Below, one piece after another: positions 1 through 9,231 of a stretch of DNA of 36,915 bases. Origin of the DNA: Rathayibacter rhapontici (GTDB lineage Bacteria; Actinomycetota; Actinomycetes; Actinomycetales; Microbacteriaceae); the NCBI RefSeq assembly GCF_001995175.1, contig NZ_MUKN01000039.1, positions 1 through 36,915 of the forward strand, given 5' to 3'. How positions within the stretch are numbered: the first letter of the stretch is position 1; the number at the start of each line of letters is the position of its first letter. Made by a program: the position numbers and the translations under genes. The notes beneath the pieces are model-generated. The model searched no databases. It was not told the origin of the DNA and was given only the letters and a program-made list of their open reading frames with translations.

Positions 1-1345
1 GCTCGGCGGCGGCAGCGATCCGCCGCTCCAGCGCGGCGAGCTCGTCGGCGCGGGAGGCGACGGTCGCCGCCTCGGGAGTCAGCGACTCCTCCTCGGCGGC
101 GAGGACGTCGAGCCGGACCGGCAGCTCCTTCAGCTCTGCGTCGAGCCGCTCGAGCGAGGCGAGTGCCTTCGCACGAGCGCGTTCGGCCCGCTCCACGGCC
201 TTCTCGCGTCGGGGATCCGGCGCTCCTCGCCGAGGGCCTCCGCCAGTGCTCCCAGCCGGCGCCCGAGAACCTCCGACCACTCGGCGGCGTCCGCCCGATC
301 GGCGGGCTCCGGGAGCACGGCGACGAACAGCTCGGCTGCACGGTCGCGCTCGACGGCCGCGCCCTCGGCCGCGGTCCGGGCCGCCGCCGCCGACCGGAGC
401 ACCGGGAGCACTCCGTCGGCTCGACGCGCGAGCTCGACGCGCTCGCGCTGGGCGACGACGAGGGACTCGGGCGACCGCCAGCTCCTCGCTCTCGCGCAGC
501 GCTCGGGAGCGGCGGTCCTGGGCTCGACGGAGGAGCGACGCGGCGTCGAGGGCCGCCCGCGCCTCGATCTGCGCGTCGTCGGCCCGCTCGACCTCCGCTC
601 GCGCCTCGAGGAGCGCCGGCTCGAGGGAGGTGACGAGGCCCGCGAACCACGCAGCGTCGACGGCCTCGGCCTCCTCCGTGCCACCGAGGCGGCGAGCCTC
701 GTCGGCGAGGGCGGCGACGGCGGCCCGCTCCTCCTCCAGCGACGCGGCGCTCTCCTGGCGCTGGTCGAGGAGCCGTCGGCGCAGCAGCTCGTAGCGCTCG
801 GTCGCGAAGAGGGTGCGCAGCAGCCTCTGCCGCTCATCGTTCTTCGCGAGCAGGAACTCGTGGAACCGGTTCTGGGCCAGCAGGATCACCTGCAGGAACT
901 GGTCCTTCGTCAGGCCGACGAGGCGGCCGATCTCGACCCCCGTCTCCTTCGCGCTCGACGAGACGCCGCTCCAGGCGCCGCCGACGCACTCGAGGAGCGA
1001 GACCTTGGCCGCCTGCCGCGTCGTGCCGCCCCCGCGCTTGGCCGGGCGCTCGTACTCGGGGGAGCGGCGGATCCGGAAGAGCCGTCCGGCCGCCTCGAAG
1101 TCGAGCTCGGCGAAGGTCTCGTCCTCGGGCGCGCTGTGATCGCTCCGGAGCCGTGCCGAGGTGCTGTCGAAGCGCGGGACGGAGCCGTAGAGGGCGAAGG
1201 TGATCGCATCGAGGATCGTCGACTTCCCCGCCCCGGTCCGGCCGGCGATGAGGTAGATGCCGACGTCCTCGAGACGGTCGAAGTCGATCTCCTGCGGGTC
1301 GCGGAACGGGCCGAGCCCGGCGAAGGCGAGGCGCCGGATCCTCAC
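1..1345 (-). CDS. sbcC: SbcC, ATPase subunit of the SbcCD exonuclease (partial, with two compensating frame breaks)
   Basis: SbcC is the SMC/Rad50-like ATPase that works with SbcD to cleave hairpins and process double-strand DNA ends. The GTG at 1345-1343 overlaps the sbcD stop as GTGA, so the two genes are translationally coupled. The N-terminus reads MRIRRLAFAGLGPF and a Walker A loop, GRTGAGKSTILDA, lies near residue 36. A Glu/Arg/Ala-rich coiled coil follows and runs off the left edge. The coding frame shifts near 469 (one extra base, or two missing) and returns near 205-214 (one base missing). In between, the plain frame gives about 85 Arg/Gly/Pro-rich codons without a stop, whereas the shifted frame gives a normal coiled coil (ESLVVAQRERVELARR). 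I read these as sequence errors. Identity is certain; the left end is missing. Confidence 0.93.
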   Translation of the reverse strand, partial: MRIRRLAFAGLGPFRDPQEIDFDRLEDVGIYLIAGRTGAGKSTILDAITFALYGSVPRFDSTSARLRSDHSAPEDETFAELDFEAAGRLFRIRRSPEYERPAKRGGGTTRQAAKVSLLECVGGAWSGVSSSAKETGVEIGRLVGLTKDQFLQVILLAQNRFHEFLLAKNDERQRLLRTLFATERYELLRRRLLDQRQESAASLEEERAAVAALADEARRLGGTEEAEAVDAAWFAGLVTSLEPALLEARAEVERADDAQIEARAALDAASLLRRAQDRRSRALRESEELAVARVPRRRPARARRARASSRRSAPGAPVGGGGPDRGRGRGRRARPCSRAVRRRAPGARRSGGRRRVVGGSRAPAGSTGGGPRRGAPDPRREKAVERAERARAKALASLERLDAELKELPVRLDVLAAEEESLTPEAATVASRADELAALERRIAAAAE

Positions 1346-2487
1346 CGCAGAGCCTCGGCGTCGACCGCGGCGAGAGCGTCGAGGACGATCTCGCGCTCGG
1401 CGTCCGAAGCGCCCTCGCCCCGGACGTGCGCGAGGAAGTCGTCGACGATCTCGACGTCGCTGCGCCCGCGGATCCGCTCGGCGTAGGCGGTCGGCTCGAC
1501 GGCGGACGCGGTCGGCGGCCGGTGCTCGAGGGCGACGCAGCCCGGGAACCGCGACTGCAGCCGGGCCATCGCGTCCAGGGGCCGCACCTCGTCGGTCAGC
1601 ACGGCCGAGACCCAGTCGGGCTCCTTCCCGGCGAGCGAGGGATCGGCCAGCAGCTCGTCGAGCCGCCCCTCGATCACGCTGAGGCGGCGGGGGACCGGCA
1701 GCGGCGACCAGCGCACCTCCTCGAGCCCCTCGGCGCCGAGCTCGACGAGCCAGCCGCCCCGGGGCTTCGCGGCCTCGCCGAAGGAGTAGTGCAGGGGCGC
1801 ACCGGAGTAGCGGACGTTCGGAAGCAGCTCGGCCCGGCCGTGGATGTGGCCGAGCGCTGCGTAGTCGGCGTTGGCGAAGTGGTCGACCGAGACGTAGTCG
1901 ATGCCCCCGGCGGTGATGTCGCGCTCGACGGTGCCCGCGGGAGCTCCGACCGCGAAGCAGTGCGAGAGGACGACCCAGCGGCGGCCCGCGGCCTCGGCGG
2001 ACGCGCGGATGCGGCGCATCGCGAACGCGAGCACGTCCTCGTGGCGGCGCAGCGCCTCCTCCGGGTGCCGGTGGCGGTAGAGGGCCGGCTCGAGGTAGGG
2101 GATGCCGTAGACGCCGACCTCACCGTGCTCGTCGCGGAGGACGACCGGCTCGGCGTACGCCTCGGGATCGGTGAGGACGTGCACTCCCGAGGTGCGCAGC
2201 AGGCCCGCCTGGAAGCCGAGGCGCGCGGGGGAGTCGTGGTTGCCGCTGGTCAGGACGACCTCGGCGCCCGCCCCGCGGATCTGCTCGAGCGTGCGGGTCA
2301 GCAGGGCGTAGTGCTCGCCCGCCGGCACCGCGGAGTCGAAGACGTCGCCCGCGACGAGCACCGCGTCGACGGCCTCCTCGCGCACGGTGGTCACCAGCGC
2401 CTCGAGGACGAGGCGCAGCGCGGGCACGCTCGAGTGCCCGTGGAAGGTGCGGCCGATGTGCCAGTCGGAGGTGTGGAGCAGCTTCAC
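1342..2487 (-). CDS. sbcD: SbcD, nuclease subunit of SbcCD
   Basis: Mn-dependent calcineurin-like nuclease that forms the SbcCD (Mre11-Rad50-like) complex in the cytoplasm and acts on DNA hairpins and ends. The 381-residue length fits the family. Phosphoesterase motifs appear in order: HTSDWHIG at the N-terminus, GDVFDS, GNHDSPARL, LSHC and LGHIHG. The start is GTG at 2487, preceded by AGGAGGG nine bases upstream. The gene leads a two-gene operon with sbcC, whose GTG overlaps this stop. It is divergent from corA across about 140 bases. The reading frame is intact throughout, unlike sbcC. Confidence 0.97.
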   Translation of the reverse strand: MKLLHTSDWHIGRTFHGHSSVPALRLVLEALVTTVREEAVDAVLVAGDVFDSAVPAGEHYALLTRTLEQIRGAGAEVVLTSGNHDSPARLGFQAGLLRTSGVHVLTDPEAYAEPVVLRDEHGEVGVYGIPYLEPALYRHRHPEEALRRHEDVLAFAMRRIRASAEAAGRRWVVLSHCFAVGAPAGTVERDITAGGIDYVSVDHFANADYAALGHIHGRAELLPNVRYSGAPLHYSFGEAAKPRGGWLVELGAEGLEEVRWSPLPVPRRLSVIEGRLDELLADPSLAGKEPDWVSAVLTDEVRPLDAMARLQSRFPGCVALEHRPPTASAVEPTAYAERIRGRSDVEIVDDFLAHVRGEGASDAEREIVLDALAAVDAEALR

Positions 2488-2626
2488 CGACGTCGTCCCT
2501 CCTGGCGTGCGGGGTGGCCCCCGATGACTCGCTCCAGGCTACTGAGAGCCTCCGACACCGGCCGACCGCCCGGCCGCGCGCGGGAGCATCGGCCTCGGAC
2601 ACCCGCTGTTCACCGGGAGGTGCACA

Positions 2627-3787
2627 ATGGGTCGTCGGCGAAGGCGAGAGGAGTCGATCGTGAAGCTTCCCCGCGTCCCCTCCCTCGGGCTCGGCTCGCG
2701 CACGCGCGCCGCCGCCGAGGACACCGCCCCGATCGAGCGGCTCCGGCCCGTCGAGGCGCCGCAGCGCACGAGCACCGTCGACAACGCCATCTACCAGGAC
2801 GGCCGGCGCATCGTCTCGCCCGGCAGCATCCCGGAGGCGCTCGCCGCCCTGCAGAAGCTCCCGGACGCGATGGCGTGGATCGGCCTGTACCGCCCGACGC
2901 AGTCCGAGCTCGCGGCGCTCGAGGACGAGTTCTCGATGCACCCGCTCGCCATCGAGGACGCGATCAGCGCGCATCAGCGCCCCAAGCTCGAGCGCTACGG
3001 CAGCGACATGTTCGTGGTGCTGCGCGCGGCGAGCTACGCCGATCAGCGCGAGGAGGTCGACTTCGGCGAGCTGCACCTGTTCGTCGGTCCGAACTTCGTC
3101 GTCACCGTCCGCCACTCCGAGAAGCCCGATCTCTCGCTGGTGCGGCGCCGGATGGAGGCCGACCCCGAGCTGCTGCGGAAGGGCCCCGTCGCGGTCCTCT
3201 ACGCGATCCTCGACGCGGTCGTCGACCAGTACTCGCCCGTCGTCGCGGGGCTCGAGAACGACATCGACGAGATCGAGGCCCAGGTCTTCGAGGGGGACCC
3301 CGCGGTGTCGCGGCGCATCTACGAGCTGAGCCAGGAGGTCCTCGACTTCCAGCGCGCGACGCGCCCGCTGACGGGCATGCTCGGCCGCCTCGTCACCGAC
3401 TTCGAGGTCTTCCGCGAGGACGTCGAGCTCCGGCGCTACCTGCGCGACGTCGCCGACCACGTCGCCGTGGTCGACGAGCGCGTGGAGGGCTTCCGCACGA
3501 CCCTGCGCGAGATCCTCGCCGTCAACGCGACCCTCGTCGCGCAGCGGCAGAACGAGGACATGAAGCGCCTCGCCGAGGCGGGCAACCAGCAGAACGACGA
3601 GGTCAAGCGCATCTCGGCCTGGGCTGCGATCTTCTTCGCGCCGACCATGATCTCGAGCGTCTACGGCATGAACTTCGACGTCATGCCCGAACTGCACGTG
3701 GCCTGGGGCTACCCCGCCGCGCTGGGCCTGATGGTCGCCTCGAGCGTGGTGCTGCACGGGCTGTTCAAGCGCTGGGGCTGGCTCTAG
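2627..3787 (+). CDS. corA: CorA-family divalent metal cation transporter
   Basis: CorA proteins are pentameric membrane channels that bring in Mg2+ (and Co2+/Ni2+). Here a long cytoplasmic domain is followed by two C-terminal membrane segments. The family signature YGMNF, at the end of the first segment, is followed by a short loop and the last helix, which ends in FKRWGWL. A helical stretch rich in Glu/Asp/Arg (roughly residues 170-330) matches the CorA funnel. Two starts are plausible: ATG at 2627 with GGGAGG six bases upstream, or GTG at 2660 (protein beginning MKLPRVPSLG) with GGAG six bases upstream. I use the first because its Shine-Dalgarno is stronger. The gene stands alone and converges on the small gene at 3809. 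Confidence 0.93.
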   Translation: MGRRRRREESIVKLPRVPSLGLGSRTRAAAEDTAPIERLRPVEAPQRTSTVDNAIYQDGRRIVSPGSIPEALAALQKLPDAMAWIGLYRPTQSELAALEDEFSMHPLAIEDAISAHQRPKLERYGSDMFVVLRAASYADQREEVDFGELHLFVGPNFVVTVRHSEKPDLSLVRRRMEADPELLRKGPVAVLYAILDAVVDQYSPVVAGLENDIDEIEAQVFEGDPAVSRRIYELSQEVLDFQRATRPLTGMLGRLVTDFEVFREDVELRRYLRDVADHVAVVDERVEGFRTTLREILAVNATLVAQRQNEDMKRLAEAGNQQNDEVKRISAWAAIFFAPTMISSVYGMNFDVMPELHVAWGYPAALGLMVASSVVLHGLFKRWGWL

Positions 3788-3808
3788 CCGACTCCCCGGC
3801 GCCCGGCG

Positions 3809-3967
3809 TCAGTCCTCGGTCCCGGGTTCGGCGACCTTCTCGCCGTCGGCACCGGAGGCGTCGCCGTCGGTGTGCAGATCGGTGTCGCCCGGGATGCTGA
3901 AGTCGCTCAGCGGGTCGAGGGGCTCGTCGGCGGGCGTCCGGTCGGGGGTGCTGTCGTGGCTGCTCAT
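3809..3967 (-). CDS. small acidic protein of 52 residues, function unknown
   Basis: A short open frame starts at ATG 3967 and ends at TGA 3809. It begins nine bases after the maltokinase stop on the same strand, so the two are probably co-transcribed. The product is very acidic and Pro/Asp/Thr-rich: it begins MSSHDSTPDRTPADEPLDPL, contains SDFSIPGDTD and ends AEPGTED. It has no cysteine, membrane segment or signal peptide and looks intrinsically disordered. I do not recognise a family. Support comes from position, operon spacing, in-frame composition and absence of a competing gene. A weak purine stretch (CAGG) precedes the start, so translational coupling to the upstream gene is likely. Confidence 0.6.
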   Translation of the reverse strand: MSSHDSTPDRTPADEPLDPLSDFSIPGDTDLHTDGDASGADGEKVAEPGTED

Positions 3968-3976
3968 ACCTGAACC

Positions 3977-5349
<1,373 letters not shown>

Positions 5350-5474
5350 GCTCTTCCCCTTCGTCGGCACCCCGAACCCTACGCGTCGCGGACGACGCCA
5401 GGCTGGGGCTTGCGGCAGGGCGCTGCGATCCGGAGCCGCCGGCCCCGATCAGGACCGGGAGCTCGCGTCCGCCG

Positions 5475-7598
5475 TCAGGACAGCCCGAGCACGTCGAGCG
5501 TCCACGCGTACTCGAACGCCACCTCGCGCCAGCGCTCGTACCGCCCGCTCACGCCGCCGTGACCCGCCGTCATCTCGATCTTGAGCAGCGCGGGAGCGCC
5601 GGCCTCGCGCAGCCGCGCCACCCACTTCGCCGGCTCCACGTAGAGCACGCGCGTGTCGTTGAGGCTGGTCGTGGCCAGGATCCGCGGGTACCGCACGCCC
5701 TCCCGCACGTTCTCGTACGGCGAGTACGACTTCATGTAGGCGTAGACCTCGGCGTCGTGCAGCGGGTCGCCCCACTCGTCCCACTCGATGACCGTCAGCG
5801 GCAGCGACGGATCGAGGATCGACGTCAGCGCGTCGACGAACGGCACCTGCGCGAGGACGCCCGCGAACAGCTCCGGAGCGAGGTTCGCGACCGCGCCGAC
5901 CAGCAGACCGCCGGCCGAGCCGCCCTGGGCGACGAGTCGCTCCGGAGTGGTGACGCCGGACTCGACGAGATGCCGGGCCGAGTCGACGAAATCGGTGAAG
6001 GTGGCCTTCTTGGAGAGGGTCTTGCCGTTCTCGTACCAGGAGCGGCCCATCTCGCCGCCGCCGCGGACGTGGGCGATCGCGAAGACGACTCCGCGGTCGA
6101 GCAGCGAGAGCCGGGGGATCGAGAAGCCGGGGTCGATGCTCGCCTCGTAGGAGCCGTAGCCGTACAGGATCAGCGGCGCAGGGGCCGTGTCGGGGTCGGC
6201 GGCGTCGCGGCGCCAGACCAGCGAGAGCGGGATCCGCGTGCCGTCCTCGGCCGTCGCCCACTCCCGGCGCTGCACGTAGCGCTCGGGGTCGTAGTCGCCG
6301 AGCACCGGCTGCTGCTTGAGCACGGTGCGCTCGCCGGTCGCGAAGTCGAGCGAGAGCACCGTCGAGGGAGTGACGAACGAGGTGTAGGCGAGGCGGAGGG
6401 ACGTCTGCTCCCACTCCGGGTTGCCGGCGAGCCCCGCGTCGTAGAGCGGCTCGTCGAAGACGACCTCGTCGAGTGTGGCCGCACCTGCGCCCTCGCGCAG
6501 GAGCCCCAGCCTGGTCGCTCCCTCCGACCGGTACGAGACGACGACGTGGCCCGCGAAGGCGTCGACGCCCTCGATCCGGCGGCCCGGCAGGTGCGGGACG
6601 ACGATGCGGCGCTGCGCGGCTCGCTCGGCGGCGTCGAGGGAGAGGTCCGCCGGCTCCTCGACGATCTCGAAGTCGAGCGCGTCGTCGTTGTGCACGATCA
6701 GGAGGCGGTCGCGCCCGTCCAGGACGGCGTGCTCGACCTCGTACTCCACTCCCTCGCGCCGCGGCCAGACGGAGCGGAACTCCCCGGTCGGGTCCTGGGC
6801 GTCGAGCAGGAGGCACTCGCTGGTGATCTTGCTGCCGATCTCGATCACGAGGAAGCGGCGGCTGCGGGTGAGGCCGACGCCGATCCAGTAGCGCTCGTCG
6901 GGCTCGGAGAAGACGACGGTGTCGGCGGAGGAGTCGGTGCCGACCTCGTGCCGCCAGACCGTGTCGGGCCGCCAGGACTCGTCCACGGTCGGGTAGAAGA
7001 CGTGGCGCGCGTCGGCGCCGAAGGTCGCTCCGCCGCCCGTGCCCTCGACGACGTCGGAGAGGTCCTCGCCGGTCGAGAGGTCGCGGATGCGGAGGGTGTA
7101 GCGCTCGTCGCCCTCCACGTCGGTGCCGAAGAGCAGGTAGCGGCCGTCGGCGCTGATGTCGAAGCTGCCGAGCGAGAAGAAGTCGTGCCCCTCCGCTTCG
7201 GCGTTGCCGTCGAGGACGACCTGCTCGCCGGGGAGCTCGCCGCCCTCGCCGAGGGAGGGCGGGGTCCAGTCGTCCGGTCCGCTGATCGGCGCCCGGCAGT
7301 GCACGGCGTACTGGCGCCCCTCGAACGAGCGCGAGAAGTACCACCAGCCGCCCTCGCGCACGGGGACCGAGAGGTCGGTCTCCTTCGTCCGCGAGCGGAT
7401 CTCCTCGAACAGGCGCTCGCGCAGCGGTGCCAGGGGCTCGAGCACGGCGTCGGTGTAGGCGTTCTCGGCCTCGAGGTGCGCGAGGACCTCGGTGTACTCC
7501 TTGCGCCGCAGCCACTCGTAGTGATCGAGGACCGTGTCGCCGTGATGACGGCGCTCCAGGGGGATGCGGCGGGCGACGGGCGGGACGGGCGCAGTCAT
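5475..7598 (-). CDS. ptrB: oligopeptidase B / prolyl oligopeptidase family serine peptidase (S9)
   Basis: A cytosolic serine peptidase that cuts short peptides, in oligopeptidase B typically after Lys/Arg. It has 707 residues, the usual length. The N-terminal half is the beta-propeller (from about residue 75 to 430), after a helical start containing DHYEWLRR. The C-terminal alpha/beta-hydrolase domain carries Ser561 in GGSAGG, Asp648 in SLNDTRV and His680 in AGHGG, a complete triad. The motif HVRGGGEMGRSWYENGK before the nucleophile is characteristic of the family. There is no signal peptide. The frame is intact. It is a single gene, divergent from the CYTH-CHAD gene across about 75 bases. 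Substrate preference is inferred from family only. Confidence 0.93.
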   Translation of the reverse strand: MTAPVPPVARRIPLERRHHGDTVLDHYEWLRRKEYTEVLAHLEAENAYTDAVLEPLAPLRERLFEEIRSRTKETDLSVPVREGGWWYFSRSFEGRQYAVHCRAPISGPDDWTPPSLGEGGELPGEQVVLDGNAEAEGHDFFSLGSFDISADGRYLLFGTDVEGDERYTLRIRDLSTGEDLSDVVEGTGGGATFGADARHVFYPTVDESWRPDTVWRHEVGTDSSADTVVFSEPDERYWIGVGLTRSRRFLVIEIGSKITSECLLLDAQDPTGEFRSVWPRREGVEYEVEHAVLDGRDRLLIVHNDDALDFEIVEEPADLSLDAAERAAQRRIVVPHLPGRRIEGVDAFAGHVVVSYRSEGATRLGLLREGAGAATLDEVVFDEPLYDAGLAGNPEWEQTSLRLAYTSFVTPSTVLSLDFATGERTVLKQQPVLGDYDPERYVQRREWATAEDGTRIPLSLVWRRDAADPDTAPAPLILYGYGSYEASIDPGFSIPRLSLLDRGVVFAIAHVRGGGEMGRSWYENGKTLSKKATFTDFVDSARHLVESGVTTPERLVAQGGSAGGLLVGAVANLAPELFAGVLAQVPFVDALTSILDPSLPLTVIEWDEWGDPLHDAEVYAYMKSYSPYENVREGVRYPRILATTSLNDTRVLYVEPAKWVARLREAGAPALLKIEMTAGHGGVSGRYERWREVAFEYAWTLDVLGLS

Positions 7599-7674
7599 CC
7601 CCTCAGCCTAGGCCGGAGCGGCTCCTCGGCGCCCCCGGGTGCGCGGCACCGCTCCGCCGTGCGCAGAATGGACC

Positions 7675-9198
7675 ATGCCGAGCGCGAAGAAGACGAAGAA
7701 GCCCGCTCCGACCGCGCAGCGCGCCTCGCACACGCAGACGGAGGTCGAGCGCAAGTACGACGTCGGCGCCGACACCGCGCTGCCCGATCTCGTGGGCGCC
7801 GGGGCGGTGGCCGCGATCGAGCGCGAGACCCCTGTCGCGCTCCGCGCCGAGTACTTCGACACGTCCGGGCGAGCCCTCTCCCGAGGCCGCATCACGCTGC
7901 GGCGTCGGGCAGGAGGGGCGGACGAGGGCTGGCATGTGAAGCTGCCGGGCTCGGCGGGGCGCACCGAGATCCACGCGCCGCTGACCGAGTCGAGTGCGGT
8001 GCCCACGGTCATCCGCTCGGCGGTGCTCGGCCACGTGGGCCGCTCGCGGCTCGAGCCGCTGGCCCTCCTCGAGACCCGGCGCGGCATCACCCGGGTGCTC
8101 GACTCGTCGGGTCGCCAGCTGGCCGAGGTCGCCGACGACCTCGTGGTCGCTGTCGACGCCCGCACGGGAGTCGAGCGGCGGTGGCGCGAGTGGGAGGTCG
8201 AGCTCGTCGACGCGTCCGGTCCCGAGGGGGAGGCCGTGCTCGATGCGATCCAGGAGCGCCTGCTGGCGGGCGGTGCCCGGCCGGCGGAGAGCGCCTCGAA
8301 GCTCGCCCGCGCCACCGGCGGACCGATCGACGACCGACGACCCGCCCCGCGCGACGGGGGAGAGGCGGCGCTCGCCGCGATCGCCGCACTGCTGCGCGAG
8401 CTCCGCGCGGTCGACCCCTTCGTCCGACTCGAGAGCGAGAACGCCCTGCACCGGATGCGGACGCTCAGCCGACGGCTGCGCAGCGTCCTGGCCGCCTCCC
8501 GCTCCGTGCTCGACCGCACCGCGACCGACCCGATCCGGGACGAGCTGCGGTGGCTCGGCTCGGTGCTCGGCGCGGCACGCGACGAGGAGGTGCTCGGGGC
8601 GAGGCTCCGGAGCGACCTCGACGAGGCCGCCGAGCAGCTCCCGGCGGCCGCGGTGCCGCCCGGCACGATCCTCGAGGAGGTCGAGCGGAGGCACGGCGTC
8701 GCGGTGCGCCGCGTCGCACGGACCCTGCGCGGCGGCCGCTACCTCGATCTGCTGGCCTCGCTGGACGAGCTCCTGGGCGATCCGCCCCGGCTCGCGAAGG
8801 CCGCCTCGAGCCCGAAGAAGCTCGTGAAGCGCTCGCTCAAGAAGGAGCTCGACCGACTCGGGACGGCGCGGGGCGGGACGGACCGCCACGAGGTCCGCAA
8901 GGCGGCCAAGCGGCTGCGCTACGTCGTCGAGGCCTGGCGGGCCGTCGTCCCGTCGGCGGTCGGGTCGGCGCCCCACCGCCTCGGCAGCGCGGCCGAGGAC
9001 ATCGCGGACGCTCTCGGGGAGCAGCGCGACGCCCTCGCTGCACGTCGTGCACTGGGCGAGCACGCGGCGCGGGCGACCCGTCTCGGAGAGCCCGCCGCCG
9101 CCCTCGGCGTCGCCTTCGCCGAGGAGGGGCACCGTGCCCGTGCCGCGGGACGGTCGGCCGACGAGGCGTTCGCGCGATTCGACGCCCTGTCAAGGTGA
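7675..9198 (+). CDS. CYTH-CHAD domain protein, probable polyphosphate-associated
   Basis: A two-domain protein of about 507 residues. The CYTH domain (about residues 21-205) starts with the triphosphate-tunnel signature TEVERKYDV and contains further charged strands such as RGRITLRRR and WHVKL. The CHAD domain (about 225-500) is helical and rich in conserved His/Arg/Lys: LHRMRTLSRRLR, HEVRKAAKRLRYVVEAW and EDIADALGEQRD. CYTH domains bind or hydrolyse triphosphates, and CHAD domains bind inorganic polyphosphate, so a role at polyphosphate granules is likely but not shown here. I use ATG 7675 (MPSAKKTKK), whose Lys-rich start is typical; an in-frame ATG at 7639 lies too close to the divergent ptrB promoter region. 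No clear Shine-Dalgarno; CAGAAT lies five bases upstream, so it may be leaderless. Confidence 0.9.
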   Translation: MPSAKKTKKPAPTAQRASHTQTEVERKYDVGADTALPDLVGAGAVAAIERETPVALRAEYFDTSGRALSRGRITLRRRAGGADEGWHVKLPGSAGRTEIHAPLTESSAVPTVIRSAVLGHVGRSRLEPLALLETRRGITRVLDSSGRQLAEVADDLVVAVDARTGVERRWREWEVELVDASGPEGEAVLDAIQERLLAGGARPAESASKLARATGGPIDDRRPAPRDGGEAALAAIAALLRELRAVDPFVRLESENALHRMRTLSRRLRSVLAASRSVLDRTATDPIRDELRWLGSVLGAARDEEVLGARLRSDLDEAAEQLPAAAVPPGTILEEVERRHGVAVRRVARTLRGGRYLDLLASLDELLGDPPRLAKAASSPKKLVKRSLKKELDRLGTARGGTDRHEVRKAAKRLRYVVEAWRAVVPSAVGSAPHRLGSAAEDIADALGEQRDALAARRALGEHAARATRLGEPAAALGVAFAEEGHRARAAGRSADEAFARFDALSR

Positions 9199-9218
9199 AC
9201 CGGCGGTAACGCGCGGCG

Positions 9219-9224
9219 GATAAT
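9219..9224 (+). promoter_or_regulatory. -10 element GATAAT for a leaderless transcript of the Stealth gene
   Basis: GATAAT matches the -10 consensus and ends seven bases before the ATG at 9232, which would put transcription initiation at or next to the start codon. No Shine-Dalgarno is present between it and the ATG. A poor -35 candidate (GTGAAC, 9195-9200) sits 18 bases upstream. Confidence 0.6.
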
Positions 9225-9231
9225 GTGAATC

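Noticed and set aside
1426..3900. Very long plus-strand frame over sbcD and corA
   Set aside because: It is an Arg/Gly/Asp/Val-rich shadow of genes in other frames, with no motif. Such shadows are expected at this GC content.
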